NCBI GenBank assembly: GCA_017537405.1
Contig: JAFYKU010000075.1
Coordinates: forward strand, 1-13,669
Reading direction: 5' to 3'
Source of the DNA: Clostridia bacterium
GTDB taxonomy: Bacteria > Bacillota > Clostridia > Christensenellales > UBA1242
DNA: 13,669 bases
Shown here piece by piece: positions 1 to 8,978 of the stretch. A model generated the notes under the pieces. The model did not search any database, had not been told where the DNA came from, and saw only the letters and a list, made by a program, of their open reading frames with translations. The position numbers and the translations under genes were made by a program. Within the stretch, counting starts at the first letter, position 1. The number at the start of each line of letters is the position of its first letter.

Positions 1-49
1 AAATATTTAAAACAGAACAATTTTCATCATAATCAAAATTAAAATAGCA

Positions 50-78
50 TTGCGGTGTAGTGTTTTATTTATTATAAT
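50..78 (+). promoter_or_regulatory. Predicted sigma70-type promoter for the DUF4132 cassette
   Basis: A perfect -10 hexamer TATAAT lies at 73-78, and a partial -35 TTGCGG at 50-55 sits 17 bases upstream (3 of 6 matches to TTGACA). Transcription would start near 85, leaving a leader of about 16 bases that contains GGAGG at 93-97 before the ATG at 101. This places the 145-residue gene first in its operon, with the giant gene following 10 bases after its stop. The TTG that opens the longest reading frame is part of the -35 box, which argues against its use as a start codon. Confidence 0.6.
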
Positions 79-100
79 TAAATGTGTTTTATGGAGGTTT

Positions 101-538
101 ATGAAAAATAAAGACAGGATCCAAATCCTTGTTGCCTTAAAACATTTAGGAAATGTGGCTAAAAAGGTAAAACATTTTCCTTTTATTTTATATGCTGTTC
201 CTACTACATTGCGTGAATTAATTATAGAATGTGTACGCTCTTGCCTAAAAAGTTATAATGATCGCGCAAAAGATGCTCAAAAGAATACAGTTATAACAGA
301 AGCACAATTTGTTGCGATGCAAGAAATTGGTAAGTTTGCTTTCGGCATACATTATAATGAAGATCAAATTGATGAAAGGCAAGCCATTGTAACAGCTGTA
401 AGTGCAGTTCAAGATGGTTTAGTGCGTATTTTCCAAAATGATAAAGAACTGACAAATCTAGATGAACGGATTACTTTTGTCGCTGATGATATTTTTACTT
501 TTGTAAAATTAACTATGTTGTCAGGTCGTATGTGGTAA
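101..538 (+). CDS. Small conserved-looking protein of unknown function, partner of DUF4132 gene
   Basis: This encodes a 145-residue soluble protein with no signal peptide or membrane helix, and I cannot assign it a function. The ATG at 101 is preferred because GGAGG lies at 93-97, although the 3-base spacing is tight; the frame stays open back to a TTG at 50, but that lies in the predicted promoter. Visible blocks are a helical stretch 'TTLRELIIECVRSCLKSYNDR' around residues 35-55, 'MQEIGKFAFGIHYNE' around 73-87, 'AVQDGLVRIFQNDKEL' around 102-117, and a hydrophobic C-terminus ending 'KLTMLSGRMW'. The ordered, motif-rich sequence looks like a real family. I have an impression, not verified, that similar proteins accompany DUF4132 genes elsewhere. 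The next gene starts 10 bases after the stop, and its ribosome-binding site overlaps the stop region, so the two are probably co-transcribed and translationally coupled. Confidence 0.75.
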   Translation: MKNKDRIQILVALKHLGNVAKKVKHFPFILYAVPTTLRELIIECVRSCLKSYNDRAKDAQKNTVITEAQFVAMQEIGKFAFGIHYNEDQIDERQAIVTAVSAVQDGLVRIFQNDKELTNLDERITFVADDIFTFVKLTMLSGRMW

Positions 539-548
539 AGGAGAATAA

Positions 549-3500
549 ATGGCAAATACATTTGATGAGAAAACTTTTAAAAAGCAACTTGTTGCACAGT
601 ATGAGAGTAAATTGGGCGAATGCGTAAATGCTGTTAAGAAATTATTAACAGAAGATCAAAATAATTTTCTGCGGTATGTTACAAGATCAAAAATTTATGC
701 TGAATTTGAAGAGGCTTTAAAAAATCCAAAGTTGATAGTCTCTAAATATATTAAGGAAAATTTTGCGTGGTTTTTTGAGAATGCCGCAATTACAAATATT
801 GAAGATGTCATCTTGTATTTTGCGGATATAATACAAGAATATCCTTACTCGCATGGAAGTGGACGCCGTTCTTTCCGTTCTAAAAATAAAGATGTTTATG
901 CGTGGCAAATTGCTCAGATGATTAAGAGGCATGCAATTGACTCTTATATTGTTGATGCTCCATTAGACCAAATTTTGAATCGAACTTTACCAGATGATGC
1001 ACAAGCTTTTTTAGAACAAAATGCTTGGCGGGGTTGCGGTTATAGTGATTGGCAGGTTGCGTATGCTTTAGATCATCATGATATTAAAGTTGAAGAAGCT
1101 GTACGCCGAATATTAACCGAAGCCAACAGTTCGTCGCAAATGACAGTAGAATTAATTCGTGGCATATTGATTAGTCATCGCGAGGATTTTTATGAGTTGT
1201 TGGGCAAGCTGTTATTAGCTGCTCGATTGCAAGAAGGGTTACGACAATCAATTTGTGAAAATGCTGATTTCGGAACAAAGGCTGGGTTCATTTCTCTTTT
1301 AAAAGTTATCAATGAAAACAATTTAGTGCGTTTTTCATCGGTAAAACGCGCAATCGGCTGTTGGCTAGGGTTTTCTGTAGCTAATTTTAAAGATTTCGAC
1401 CGGATTACACAGAAGAGTTTAGATTTAATGTTGCAATGTTTAGTTGATGAAAAACAACGCAGTGATTATTTAAAATCAGAAGACGCAATGCAGTTGTATA
1501 TTGCTTTGTGGAGTTATGGTGTTGATGATATTAGTGTTGCAAAACAAAAAGTTGAAGAACTGGTTCATGGTGGCACGAATCACCAAATATGGGTGGCAGG
1601 GTATTTTACTTATAATACCGAAGATCAGGAAGTGCGACACCAATTTGCAAAACCTGTAATTAAGCAACACTACGCGAAAGAAGAATTATTAGCTGTTTGG
1701 TTAGTTAATTTTTTGCCACGAAAAATTTATACTATCCATAAAGTTTTAAGTGAAAATTATAAGGCATTTTGTCAAGAAAAATGGTTTGATAATCAAGCGG
1801 AAATCAAGACATATTATCAAATTTTCCAAACTGTCTATGCAAGTTTTAATGTCAAAACGAAAACTTTTACGCATTCAGTCTTCCCGTGGTTTGTAGTTGA
1901 AATTAAGAAAAGTGCGCTCGCTGAAGTATTGTGTACTTTAGCTGCTTTGGCAGAAGATATTACAATGATTGATGAATGTTGCGCGTTAATTAAGGAGTGT
2001 AATGCTGATTCACGGTCAAAATGTTTTCAAGCATTATTAAGTAATCCAACCACATTAATGCAGCGGCAAACAGTACTTTATGGTTTGGTCGATAAAGAAT
2101 CATTTACGCGTGCAGAAGCTTGTAAGATAGTTTCACAATTAGAATTATCAGCGGATGAATATCTTTTAATTGAAGAACATTTACGCTTTAAAGCCGCAGA
2201 TATTCGTGAAAATATTACGAGTCTTTTATTGCAGCAAAACGATGACGATTTGATAAAAAGTATTGAACGCTTGTTAAAACATAAAACCGAAGAAGTTCGC
2301 TTAGGTGGTTTAGATATAATTCTGCAGTTGAAAAAAGGTCAAGAGCGGAATAATTTGGTGGGCAGGTTTGAACAATTTTTGACTACTCGACTACAATCAG
2401 ATAAATTACCAGCCAAAGAAAAAATTTTATTAGAAAGTTTAGTAACGGTAGAAGAATCATCAACAAAAACCAAGACATTATTTGTGAAAACAGATAAATA
2501 TATACCGAATCAGTTCAGTGCAGAATACATCGAAAAGTATGCCAAAATTTGGGAAGAATATTTTCCTGATTCGCAGTTACCCAATTTAATTCGTGGTAAA
2601 AAAGTGGGGAAACCAAGTAAGCAATTTTCCAAAAATTTAATTTGTGCCTGTTCTGATTTAGTTTCGTTGTCCCGATTGATTGAAGCGCATAAAACAGATA
2701 CATTTGTAAATCGACAAGGTGAAACAATCTTGGTTGGGAATGTACAATATTATTGGCAGTTTGCTGATCAAAATCAAAAATTACCATTATTAGATGTATG
2801 GCGTGAATGGCTAAAGGAAAATCAAATAACGAATGCTCGGTTGATGCGGGCTTGGATTTTGTTTTATGCCAGTCGCAAACAAAGTTATTTTAGTAAAAAC
2901 TGTGCACCCATCATTCATATTCTTTTCGGAAGCGGTTTCGAAAGTGGACGGGAATTACCATACGACATCGTTATGAAAATGATCTTGGATTCTTTAGTGC
3001 TTGGTGTGATACCAGATAAGAAAAGTTTGGCGATAGCTTTTGCTTATTGGTTTGCTTATTGCTTGCCAGAAGATTCGGTTATGGTTGATTGTGATATTAA
3101 CAAGAATAGTCATATAAAAGAGTTGGGAAGAGCGCATATTTTAGCATGCTCACAACTCTATATTATTTACAATTGGTTAATTGCTTCAAATAAGAAGGAA
3201 TATCAGAATATGTTTCCGCTCGCTGTAGTTTGTAAACAACGCTGTGTGACTGCTTTAGATAAATTATTGGAACAAGAGAGAGTTAAAGACCCAGATTGGG
3301 TGGATAATAATTACAACTATTTAACTCAAAAAATGCAAGGCACTGGGAATGTTTGGAATGGTCCTGGTTATTTCGGTGCTGATGTAAATTCCTATTTGTA
3401 TGCAGCCTATTATGGTGTAATTAGCGAAGCGCAACTGATGGAATATTTATGTCGTCCAGAAAATTTATCTGAAACATTACATTTGATTTCGTCGGTTACG

Positions 3501-5732
3501 GTGAGACATTTTGAATGTATCCAACAAAATGTTAGATATGGACGGTATTATGGTGCTTACATCAATAATACGGTAAAAGCTTTTTTGAATAAAAAAGATC
3601 CAACGGAAGACGATGCAAAAATTATTGAATTTGTATTTCAAATCTATCAAAAAATTATTCCAGTTTTGGTGGAAGATGAATTACGGCGTGGTGATAGTGC
3701 TAGACAATATTCGTCTTCAATTACACACATTGTACGCATTTATGGGGTAAAATATTTTACAGATATTTTATTTGCAATGGGCAATGATAATTTTGCGCGG
3801 ACGGATTATAGTGTTTGTGATAATCGCAAGAAAACATTAGCACATTTACTTTCTGTATGTGTGCCAGGCAAAAATGATACGGTAGATACTTTGAGTGTGG
3901 CTCTGCAAGGTAAACAATTGACCACTCAGCGCTTAATTGAAGCTGCATTGTTTGCTCCAGATTGGATACCGTTGGTTGGCGAATATTTAGGAATAAAAGA
4001 TTTCGAAACAGTATGTTATTATTTTATCGCACACATGGATGAAAGTTTTGACGATAGACGCAAAGCAATTATTGCAAAACATACTCCATTAACTGTTGAT
4101 GATTTAAATTTAGGTGCGTTTGATGTGGATTTGTTTCGCTCTGCGTATCAAGCGGTTAGTCCAAAAGAATTTGATATGTTTTATGATGCAGCTAAGTATA
4201 TAACCAATGGTATTAAACATACGCGTGCTAGAAAATATGCAGATGCGGCTTTGGGTAGAATAGATATAGGAGAAACAAAACAAAAAATAATTGAAAAACG
4301 CAACAAAGATTTATTAATGGCTTACGCGATTATTCCTTTGCAAAGTGATGATGACTTGTGTCAGCGATATTTATATATTCAAAAATTTCGCAAAGAAAGT
4401 AAACAGTTTGGCTCGCAGCGTGCTCTGAGTGAAAGTAAGGCCGCAGAAATGGCTTTAACTAATTTAGCGGTTAATGCAGGTTATGCAGATACGATGCGTT
4501 TAACTTTGCGTATGGAAGTCAAGGTTATCGATGATAATCAAGCTTTGTTTAAAGAACAAATGATTGAAGGTGTATCGATAAAAATCATTTTGGACGATAA
4601 TGGTAAGGCATCTTTGGTCTGTATGAAGGATGGTAAGCGATTAAATAATATTCCGGCCGCATTAAAGAAACATGAGTCTATTGTGCAAATGACGGCGTTT
4701 ACAAAGACTTTGACAGAACAATATCGCCGAACACGGACAATGCTGGAACAAGCAATGGAAGATGAAACAGTTTTTACTTTTGAAGAATTAACCGCTTTGT
4801 TTACACATCCTGTTGTTTATCCAATGTTAAAAAATTTAGTTTTTGTGAGTGGCGATAATGTTGGCTTTATTCATGAAAAAGGTTTAAGTGATTATACTGA
4901 TAAAGTCCAGAAACTTAATGCAAAAGATGAAGTAAAAATTGCACATCCATTCATGTTATATACACAAGGATGTTGGCGTGATTATCAAAAGTATTTATTT
5001 GACCAACAAATTGTTCAACCATTTAGGCAAGTTTTCCGTGAATTATATGTAATGACTGAGGAAGAAAAAAACTTACAAATGTCACGGCGTTATGCAGGAA
5101 ATCAAATTCAACCGGCAAAAACAGTTGCTACTTTGAAAATGCGGCGTTGGGTTGCAGATGTGTATGATGGTTTGCAAAAAATTTATTACAAAGAAAATAT
5201 CATTGCAAAAATCTATGCATTAGCTGATTGGTTTTCGCCATCGGATATCGAATGTCCAATTTTAGAAACGCTATGTTTTTATGACCGTAAAACTGGGAAA
5301 TCAATTAAAATTTCTGATGTGCCGGGTGTGATTTTCTCAGAAGTTATGCGTGATGTGGATTTAGCAGTGAGTGTGGCGCACGCGGGTGGTGTGGATCCAG
5401 AAACTAGTCATTCGACAATTGAAATGCGTGCAGCAATCCTGTCTTTTGTTTTGCCTTTGTTCCGGGTTGATAATGTTAAAATTGAAGGTCAATACGCCAT
5501 AATTGATGGTAAGTTTGCAGAATATTCTGTGCACTTGGGAAGTGGTGTTGTGCATCAAATAGGCGGGTCTATGATTCCGGTTTTACCGGTTCATTCACAA
5601 CAGCGTGGTAAAGTTTTCTTGCCATTTATTGATGATGACCCAAAAACTGCGGAAGTAATTTCAAAAGTTCTGTTATTTGCCCAAGATGATAAAATTCAAG
5701 ACCCAATGATTTTATCAAATATAATAAAATAA
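549..5732 (+). CDS. Giant DUF4132-domain protein (MolR/YehI-like), 1727 aa
   Basis: This encodes a very large, mostly helical cytoplasmic protein with no signal peptide or membrane segments. A strong Shine-Dalgarno (AAAGGAG, 537-543) precedes the ATG. The N-terminal 1300 residues are degenerate helical repeats; about 548-596 reads like HEAT-type repeats ('DDDLIKSIERLLKHKTEEVR'). The DUF4132 region begins near residue 1316 ('MRLTLRMEVKV') and carries the family-style blocks 'QIVQPFRQVFRELYVMT' near 1485-1505 and 'SRRYAGNQI' shortly after. A conserved C-terminal block follows: 'FSEVMRDVDLAVSVAHAGG' near 1597-1615, 'YSVHLGSGVVHQIGG' near 1658-1672 and 'QDDKIQDP' close to the end. E. coli YehI (formerly linked to the molR name) belongs to this family and sits beside MoxR-type AAA ATPase, VWA and SWIM-finger genes; none of those is visible here. 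No N-terminal WGR domain is recognised. The biochemical function is unknown; the size and repeats suggest a scaffold or effector. Confidence 0.85.
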   Translation: MANTFDEKTFKKQLVAQYESKLGECVNAVKKLLTEDQNNFLRYVTRSKIYAEFEEALKNPKLIVSKYIKENFAWFFENAAITNIEDVILYFADIIQEYPYSHGSGRRSFRSKNKDVYAWQIAQMIKRHAIDSYIVDAPLDQILNRTLPDDAQAFLEQNAWRGCGYSDWQVAYALDHHDIKVEEAVRRILTEANSSSQMTVELIRGILISHREDFYELLGKLLLAARLQEGLRQSICENADFGTKAGFISLLKVINENNLVRFSSVKRAIGCWLGFSVANFKDFDRITQKSLDLMLQCLVDEKQRSDYLKSEDAMQLYIALWSYGVDDISVAKQKVEELVHGGTNHQIWVAGYFTYNTEDQEVRHQFAKPVIKQHYAKEELLAVWLVNFLPRKIYTIHKVLSENYKAFCQEKWFDNQAEIKTYYQIFQTVYASFNVKTKTFTHSVFPWFVVEIKKSALAEVLCTLAALAEDITMIDECCALIKECNADSRSKCFQALLSNPTTLMQRQTVLYGLVDKESFTRAEACKIVSQLELSADEYLLIEEHLRFKAADIRENITSLLLQQNDDDLIKSIERLLKHKTEEVRLGGLDIILQLKKGQERNNLVGRFEQFLTTRLQSDKLPAKEKILLESLVTVEESSTKTKTLFVKTDKYIPNQFSAEYIEKYAKIWEEYFPDSQLPNLIRGKKVGKPSKQFSKNLICACSDLVSLSRLIEAHKTDTFVNRQGETILVGNVQYYWQFADQNQKLPLLDVWREWLKENQITNARLMRAWILFYASRKQSYFSKNCAPIIHILFGSGFESGRELPYDIVMKMILDSLVLGVIPDKKSLAIAFAYWFAYCLPEDSVMVDCDINKNSHIKELGRAHILACSQLYIIYNWLIASNKKEYQNMFPLAVVCKQRCVTALDKLLEQERVKDPDWVDNNYNYLTQKMQGTGNVWNGPGYFGADVNSYLYAAYYGVISEAQLMEYLCRPENLSETLHLISSVTVRHFECIQQNVRYGRYYGAYINNTVKAFLNKKDPTEDDAKIIEFVFQIYQKIIPVLVEDELRRGDSARQYSSSITHIVRIYGVKYFTDILFAMGNDNFARTDYSVCDNRKKTLAHLLSVCVPGKNDTVDTLSVALQGKQLTTQRLIEAALFAPDWIPLVGEYLGIKDFETVCYYFIAHMDESFDDRRKAIIAKHTPLTVDDLNLGAFDVDLFRSAYQAVSPKEFDMFYDAAKYITNGIKHTRARKYADAALGRIDIGETKQKIIEKRNKDLLMAYAIIPLQSDDDLCQRYLYIQKFRKESKQFGSQRALSESKAAEMALTNLAVNAGYADTMRLTLRMEVKVIDDNQALFKEQMIEGVSIKIILDDNGKASLVCMKDGKRLNNIPAALKKHESIVQMTAFTKTLTEQYRRTRTMLEQAMEDETVFTFEELTALFTHPVVYPMLKNLVFVSGDNVGFIHEKGLSDYTDKVQKLNAKDEVKIAHPFMLYTQGCWRDYQKYLFDQQIVQPFRQVFRELYVMTEEEKNLQMSRRYAGNQIQPAKTVATLKMRRWVADVYDGLQKIYYKENIIAKIYALADWFSPSDIECPILETLCFYDRKTGKSIKISDVPGVIFSEVMRDVDLAVSVAHAGGVDPETSHSTIEMRAAILSFVLPLFRVDNVKIEGQYAIIDGKFAEYSVHLGSGVVHQIGGSMIPVLPVHSQQRGKVFLPFIDDDPKTAEVISKVLLFAQDDKIQDPMILSNIIK

Positions 5733-5891
5733 TTAATTATAACTGTGGATATTAAAAATCTAAATATATCGTTTTTTTGCGGTACATCTAGTCCCATATG
5801 AGGAAATTTGCACTCGAAAGGTTGTGTTTTTTTTTGTTGATACTCATATTCTTAAAAAGATTTAAAAAAGCTATTGTAAATTGTGAAAGTG
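5733..5891. other. AT-rich intergenic region after the DUF4132 gene
   Basis: This gap separates the DUF4132 operon from the glycosyltransferase operon. It contains a run of nine T at 5827-5835 preceded only by a 3-bp CAC/GTG pairing, so a standard intrinsic terminator is not convincing. TTGATA at 5837-5842 with TTTAAA at 5861-5866 (18-base spacer) could be a second weak promoter. No small gene or structured RNA is recognised. Confidence 0.4.
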
Positions 5892-5900
5892 TGTTATCAT
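5892..5900 (+). promoter_or_regulatory. Extended -10 promoter, predicted leaderless start of GT8-GT32 gene
   Basis: An extended -10 element, TGT followed by TATCAT (5895-5900, 5 of 6 matches), ends 6 bases before the ATG at 5907. Normal spacing puts the transcription start on the A of that ATG. No Shine-Dalgarno is present upstream. The best -35, TTGTAA at 5874-5879, is only 15 bases away, so the TG extension probably compensates. Confidence 0.5.
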
Positions 5901-5906
5901 AGTTTT

Positions 5907-7622
5907 ATGAATACAAAAGATAGCAATGTTATTCCTGTGGTTTTTGCCATTGATAATCGGTATGCTCCAATGTTGCATGTAACAATTCGTTCGATTATTG
6001 CTAATGCTACACCTGACTATAAATATCGCATTCATATTATGTATGAGGATTTGACCGAAGAATACAAAAAAAGTTTTAAATCAATGGAAACAGAAAATGT
6101 AAAAATTGATTTTACTTTTATTGGTGAAAAATTAAAACAGTATGCAGAAACGATGCATTACAAATATTATGGTTCCAATGCGATTTATTATCGCGTATTT
6201 ATTCCGGAATTATTCCCACAATATGACAAAGTTGTTTATTTAGATGCCGATGTCGTATTGAATGCTGATGTGCGTGAATTCTATGAAACTGAACTTGGTG
6301 ATAATTATATTGCTGGCGTTTTATGTGAAATTGTAAATAATATTCCTGTTTTCATTGACTATGCAAAAAATTTCTTAGGTTTGGGGTTGGATAAGCCATG
6401 TTATTTTAACAGTGGCGTATTGTTGATGAACTGTCAAAAAATGCGTGAAATAAATTTCATTAAAAGCTTTTTTGAAACAGCGAATAGTTTTAAATTGGAA
6501 ATTTGTCCTGATCAAGATTATTACAATTTACTCTGTTATGGTAAAGCTGTATTATTGCCGGCGGAGTGGAATAAAATGCCAATTCCTGGTAGTAAACAAA
6601 AACTAGAAGATTTAAAACTAGTCCATTTTAATGTTTCGGGTAAGCCATGGATGCAGCGTAATGTGTTATACGGGGAATTATTTTGGAAGCATGCAGAAAA
6701 TACCCCTGTCTATGAAATGCTTTTGAAAATGCGTGAAGAAGCGTCAGATGAAGATTTGGGTGCCGGTAAAATTAAAATGTTAGCCGGGGTTGCCAAAGAT
6801 TTATCTATGCGTGAAGAAAACTTGCTGGAGACAATTCAAAAACGCAGCTATGAATTTAAAATTCCAAAGAAATTGCATTATATTTGGTTAGGTGGTAATC
6901 CATTAACTCCAAAAATGCAAGCTTGTATGGCGACTTGGCGTAAGTATTGCCCGGATTTTGAGATTATCGAGTGGAATGAAAATAATTTTGATTTAAGCAA
7001 AAGTCCGTTAATTGAAAAAGCTTTGGCGCAGAAAAATTATGCTTTGGCTTCGGACATGATGCGTGTTCATATTTTAAACGAGCAGGGTGGAATTTATTTA
7101 GATACCGACGTCGAGATTTTAAAACCTTTAGACCGATTTATGCAGCATGAACTATTCATGGGATACGAATGTAAATTTTGGGTCAATACGGCAATTATTG
7201 GTGGTATCCCAGGTCATCCTGTTTTCAAAGCTTTAGTAGATTTGTGTTCATCTAAATATTCGTTGAAAATTACGAACCGTTTGTCGGTACACATGTGGTC
7301 GGCTGTGTTGGCAAATAAATATCATATTCGTGCTCGTGGTAAAACAAAATTATTGGACAATGGTATTGGAATTTATTCTAAGGAATGGTTTTATCCAATT
7401 CATTACATTACGCGCAAGAAAGTCATTTTGCCGAATACACATACAATTCATTATTATGAGGGGACATGGGGGAATGAAAAACGCTTGAGCATGGCGGGTA
7501 AAGTTTTTGCAACATATTTTAATTCGCCATTATATCGTCCAATCGAAGAAATGACTGCGCGTGGTTATCGTTGGAGAATTAATCGATTATTGAAAAAAGT
7601 TGCGAAGGATAAAGTTTTTTAA
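5907..7622 (+). CDS. Two-domain glycosyltransferase, GT8 fused to GT32-type (Gly_transf_sug)
   Basis: This encodes a 571-residue cytoplasmic protein with two GT-A folds in one chain. The first (about 8-280) is GT8-like: the metal/nucleotide-binding DAD at 113-115 in 'VVYLDADVVLNAD', 'FNSGVLLMN' at 167-175, 'PDQDYYN' at 201-207 and the C-terminal 'HFNVSGKPW' at 240-248. The second (about 318-545) is GT32/Gly_transf_sug-like: 'IPKKLHYIWLGG' at 319-330 and 'GGIYLDTDVEIL' at 394-404 with DTD at 399-401. Both DxD motifs are intact, so two sugar additions by one polypeptide are possible. GT8 enzymes are often retaining galactosyl- or glucosyltransferases acting on LPS or surface glycans; the exact sugars cannot be told. 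The ATG at 5907 is preferred over the in-frame GTG at 5883, which lies upstream of the predicted transcription start. The GT2 gene begins 3 bases downstream, indicating an operon. Arginine codons are almost all CGN. Confidence 0.88.
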   Translation: MNTKDSNVIPVVFAIDNRYAPMLHVTIRSIIANATPDYKYRIHIMYEDLTEEYKKSFKSMETENVKIDFTFIGEKLKQYAETMHYKYYGSNAIYYRVFIPELFPQYDKVVYLDADVVLNADVREFYETELGDNYIAGVLCEIVNNIPVFIDYAKNFLGLGLDKPCYFNSGVLLMNCQKMREINFIKSFFETANSFKLEICPDQDYYNLLCYGKAVLLPAEWNKMPIPGSKQKLEDLKLVHFNVSGKPWMQRNVLYGELFWKHAENTPVYEMLLKMREEASDEDLGAGKIKMLAGVAKDLSMREENLLETIQKRSYEFKIPKKLHYIWLGGNPLTPKMQACMATWRKYCPDFEIIEWNENNFDLSKSPLIEKALAQKNYALASDMMRVHILNEQGGIYLDTDVEILKPLDRFMQHELFMGYECKFWVNTAIIGGIPGHPVFKALVDLCSSKYSLKITNRLSVHMWSAVLANKYHIRARGKTKLLDNGIGIYSKEWFYPIHYITRKKVILPNTHTIHYYEGTWGNEKRLSMAGKVFATYFNSPLYRPIEEMTARGYRWRINRLLKKVAKDKVF

Positions 7623-7625
7623 TTA

Positions 7626-8927
7626 ATGGTAGAGATGTCGATTATTATACAGATATGTAATTTTATAGGGATTATTATAGCCATTTTATGCTGTTATAAA
7701 GTGTGCTTTTATTTGATTGGCATATTTAAGTATAGAAAGTTTAAACCTACTAAAAATAAACATAATTATGCATTTTGTATTCCTGCACGCAATGAAAGTA
7801 AGGTAATTAAAAATTTGTTAGATAGTATTGCTAATCAAGATTATCCTTTGGAAAAAATTACGGTGTTTGTGGTAGCTGATAATTGCACAGATGAGACGGC
7901 ACAGATTGCACGAAGTTATGATAATGGCTTAAATGTTGTTGTTTACGAGCATAATAATACAAATGAAAGAACCAAAGGTTTTGCACTTAGGTATTTGTTT
8001 GAACAAATTAAAAATGACTACGAAGCCGGAGGAGGGGTAAAGTCCTTTGATGGTTATTTTGTTTTTGATGCTGATAATGTTTTAAGTAGAAATTATGTAA
8101 CAAAAATGAATGAGGCATTTGATGCAGGTAACAAAATTATTACATCTTGTCGGCTATCGAAAAATATGAACCAAAATTGGATTTCTTTTAGTTATGCAAC
8201 GCATTGGCTGAGAACTTGTTTGGGAGAAAATCGGGGAAAAAGTGTTTTAAAACAAGCATGTAGAATTCAGGGAACTGGTTTTTTGTTTAGTAATGAATTA
8301 GTACGAAACGGTTGGATTTATACTTCTTTAACGGAAGATAGAAGTTTTTGTACTGATGCAGTGATTCAAAATTATAAAATATCATATTGTGATGAGGCTG
8401 TATTTTATGATGAACAACCATATAAATTAAAAATAGCTTTAAGACAACGATTGCGGTGGGCCAAAGGGCATTTGCAATCGGCAATAGAAAATTGTCCTAA
8501 ATTAATGTGTAATATGATTAATCCAAAAAAGAATTTTTGTATTGCGTATGATTGTTTTTGGTTAAATTTCCCTAAGGCAATTGAAAGTGTTTGTCGTAGT
8601 TTAATTGTTTTAACAATGGAAATTATAATTGCTATATTAACTTCAAATTTTTGTGGATGGTTTTTGGCATTTGTTATGGGTTGGATTGTTTCGCGTTTTA
8701 TTAGTTGGTTATCACAAATTTTTATTTATGTAATTCCAGTTTTAATTGTGTATCGCAAAAAAATTGGAAAACTTCCCTTTTTTAAAACATTGTTTAATGC
8801 TTTTATGTTTCCATTTTTTGATGTCATTGGACGCTGGTCAATGTATTTTGCTGTGTTTAAAAAAGTTGAATGGAAACCAATTCCGCATGATACCATAATG
8901 GATATTGAGGATTTAAACAAAAATTAA
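7626..8927 (+). CDS. Membrane GT2 glycosyltransferase, processive (BcsA/HAS-like) type
   Basis: This encodes a 433-residue membrane protein. There is one N-terminal helix (about 5-33), then a GT2 catalytic domain: 'FCIPARNESKVIKNLLDSI' at 50-68, 'VVADNCTDET' at 82-91, DAD at 148-150, the acceptor-site TED at 236-238, and QRLRW at 274-278, matching the Q(Q/R)xxRW signature of processive enzymes such as cellulose, hyaluronan and poly-GlcNAc synthases. Hydrophobic helices follow at about 325-376 and 390-412. It probably polymerises or transfers sugars on the inner face of the membrane for an exported polysaccharide; the substrate is unknown. It lies 3 bases after the GT8-GT32 gene. An ATG at 7635 is an alternative start; neither has a clear Shine-Dalgarno. 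It uses AGA/AGG for 8 of 19 arginines, against 1 of 23 in the preceding gene, so it may have a different origin. Confidence 0.85.
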   Translation: MVEMSIIIQICNFIGIIIAILCCYKVCFYLIGIFKYRKFKPTKNKHNYAFCIPARNESKVIKNLLDSIANQDYPLEKITVFVVADNCTDETAQIARSYDNGLNVVVYEHNNTNERTKGFALRYLFEQIKNDYEAGGGVKSFDGYFVFDADNVLSRNYVTKMNEAFDAGNKIITSCRLSKNMNQNWISFSYATHWLRTCLGENRGKSVLKQACRIQGTGFLFSNELVRNGWIYTSLTEDRSFCTDAVIQNYKISYCDEAVFYDEQPYKLKIALRQRLRWAKGHLQSAIENCPKLMCNMINPKKNFCIAYDCFWLNFPKAIESVCRSLIVLTMEIIIAILTSNFCGWFLAFVMGWIVSRFISWLSQIFIYVIPVLIVYRKKIGKLPFFKTLFNAFMFPFFDVIGRWSMYFAVFKKVEWKPIPHDTIMDIEDLNKN

Positions 8928-8978
8928 AAAAGATACTCCGTAAGTTTTTGTAATTGTGAGAATCGGTTTTATTGTAAA

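Noticed and set aside
50..100. TTG start at 50 giving a 17-residue longer N-terminus for the first gene
   Set aside because: The TTG lies in the predicted -35 box and the -10 TATAAT is inside this stretch; the ATG at 101 has GGAGG just upstream.
5827..5835. Run of nine T as an intrinsic terminator for the DUF4132 gene
   Set aside because: Only a 3-bp stem (CAC/GTG) precedes it, too weak for a hairpin terminator, and it is about 95 bases after the stop.
5883..5906. GTG start at 5883 for the GT8-GT32 gene
   Set aside because: It lies upstream of the predicted transcription start at about 5907 and has no ribosome-binding site; the ATG at 5907 matches the usual GT8 N-terminus.
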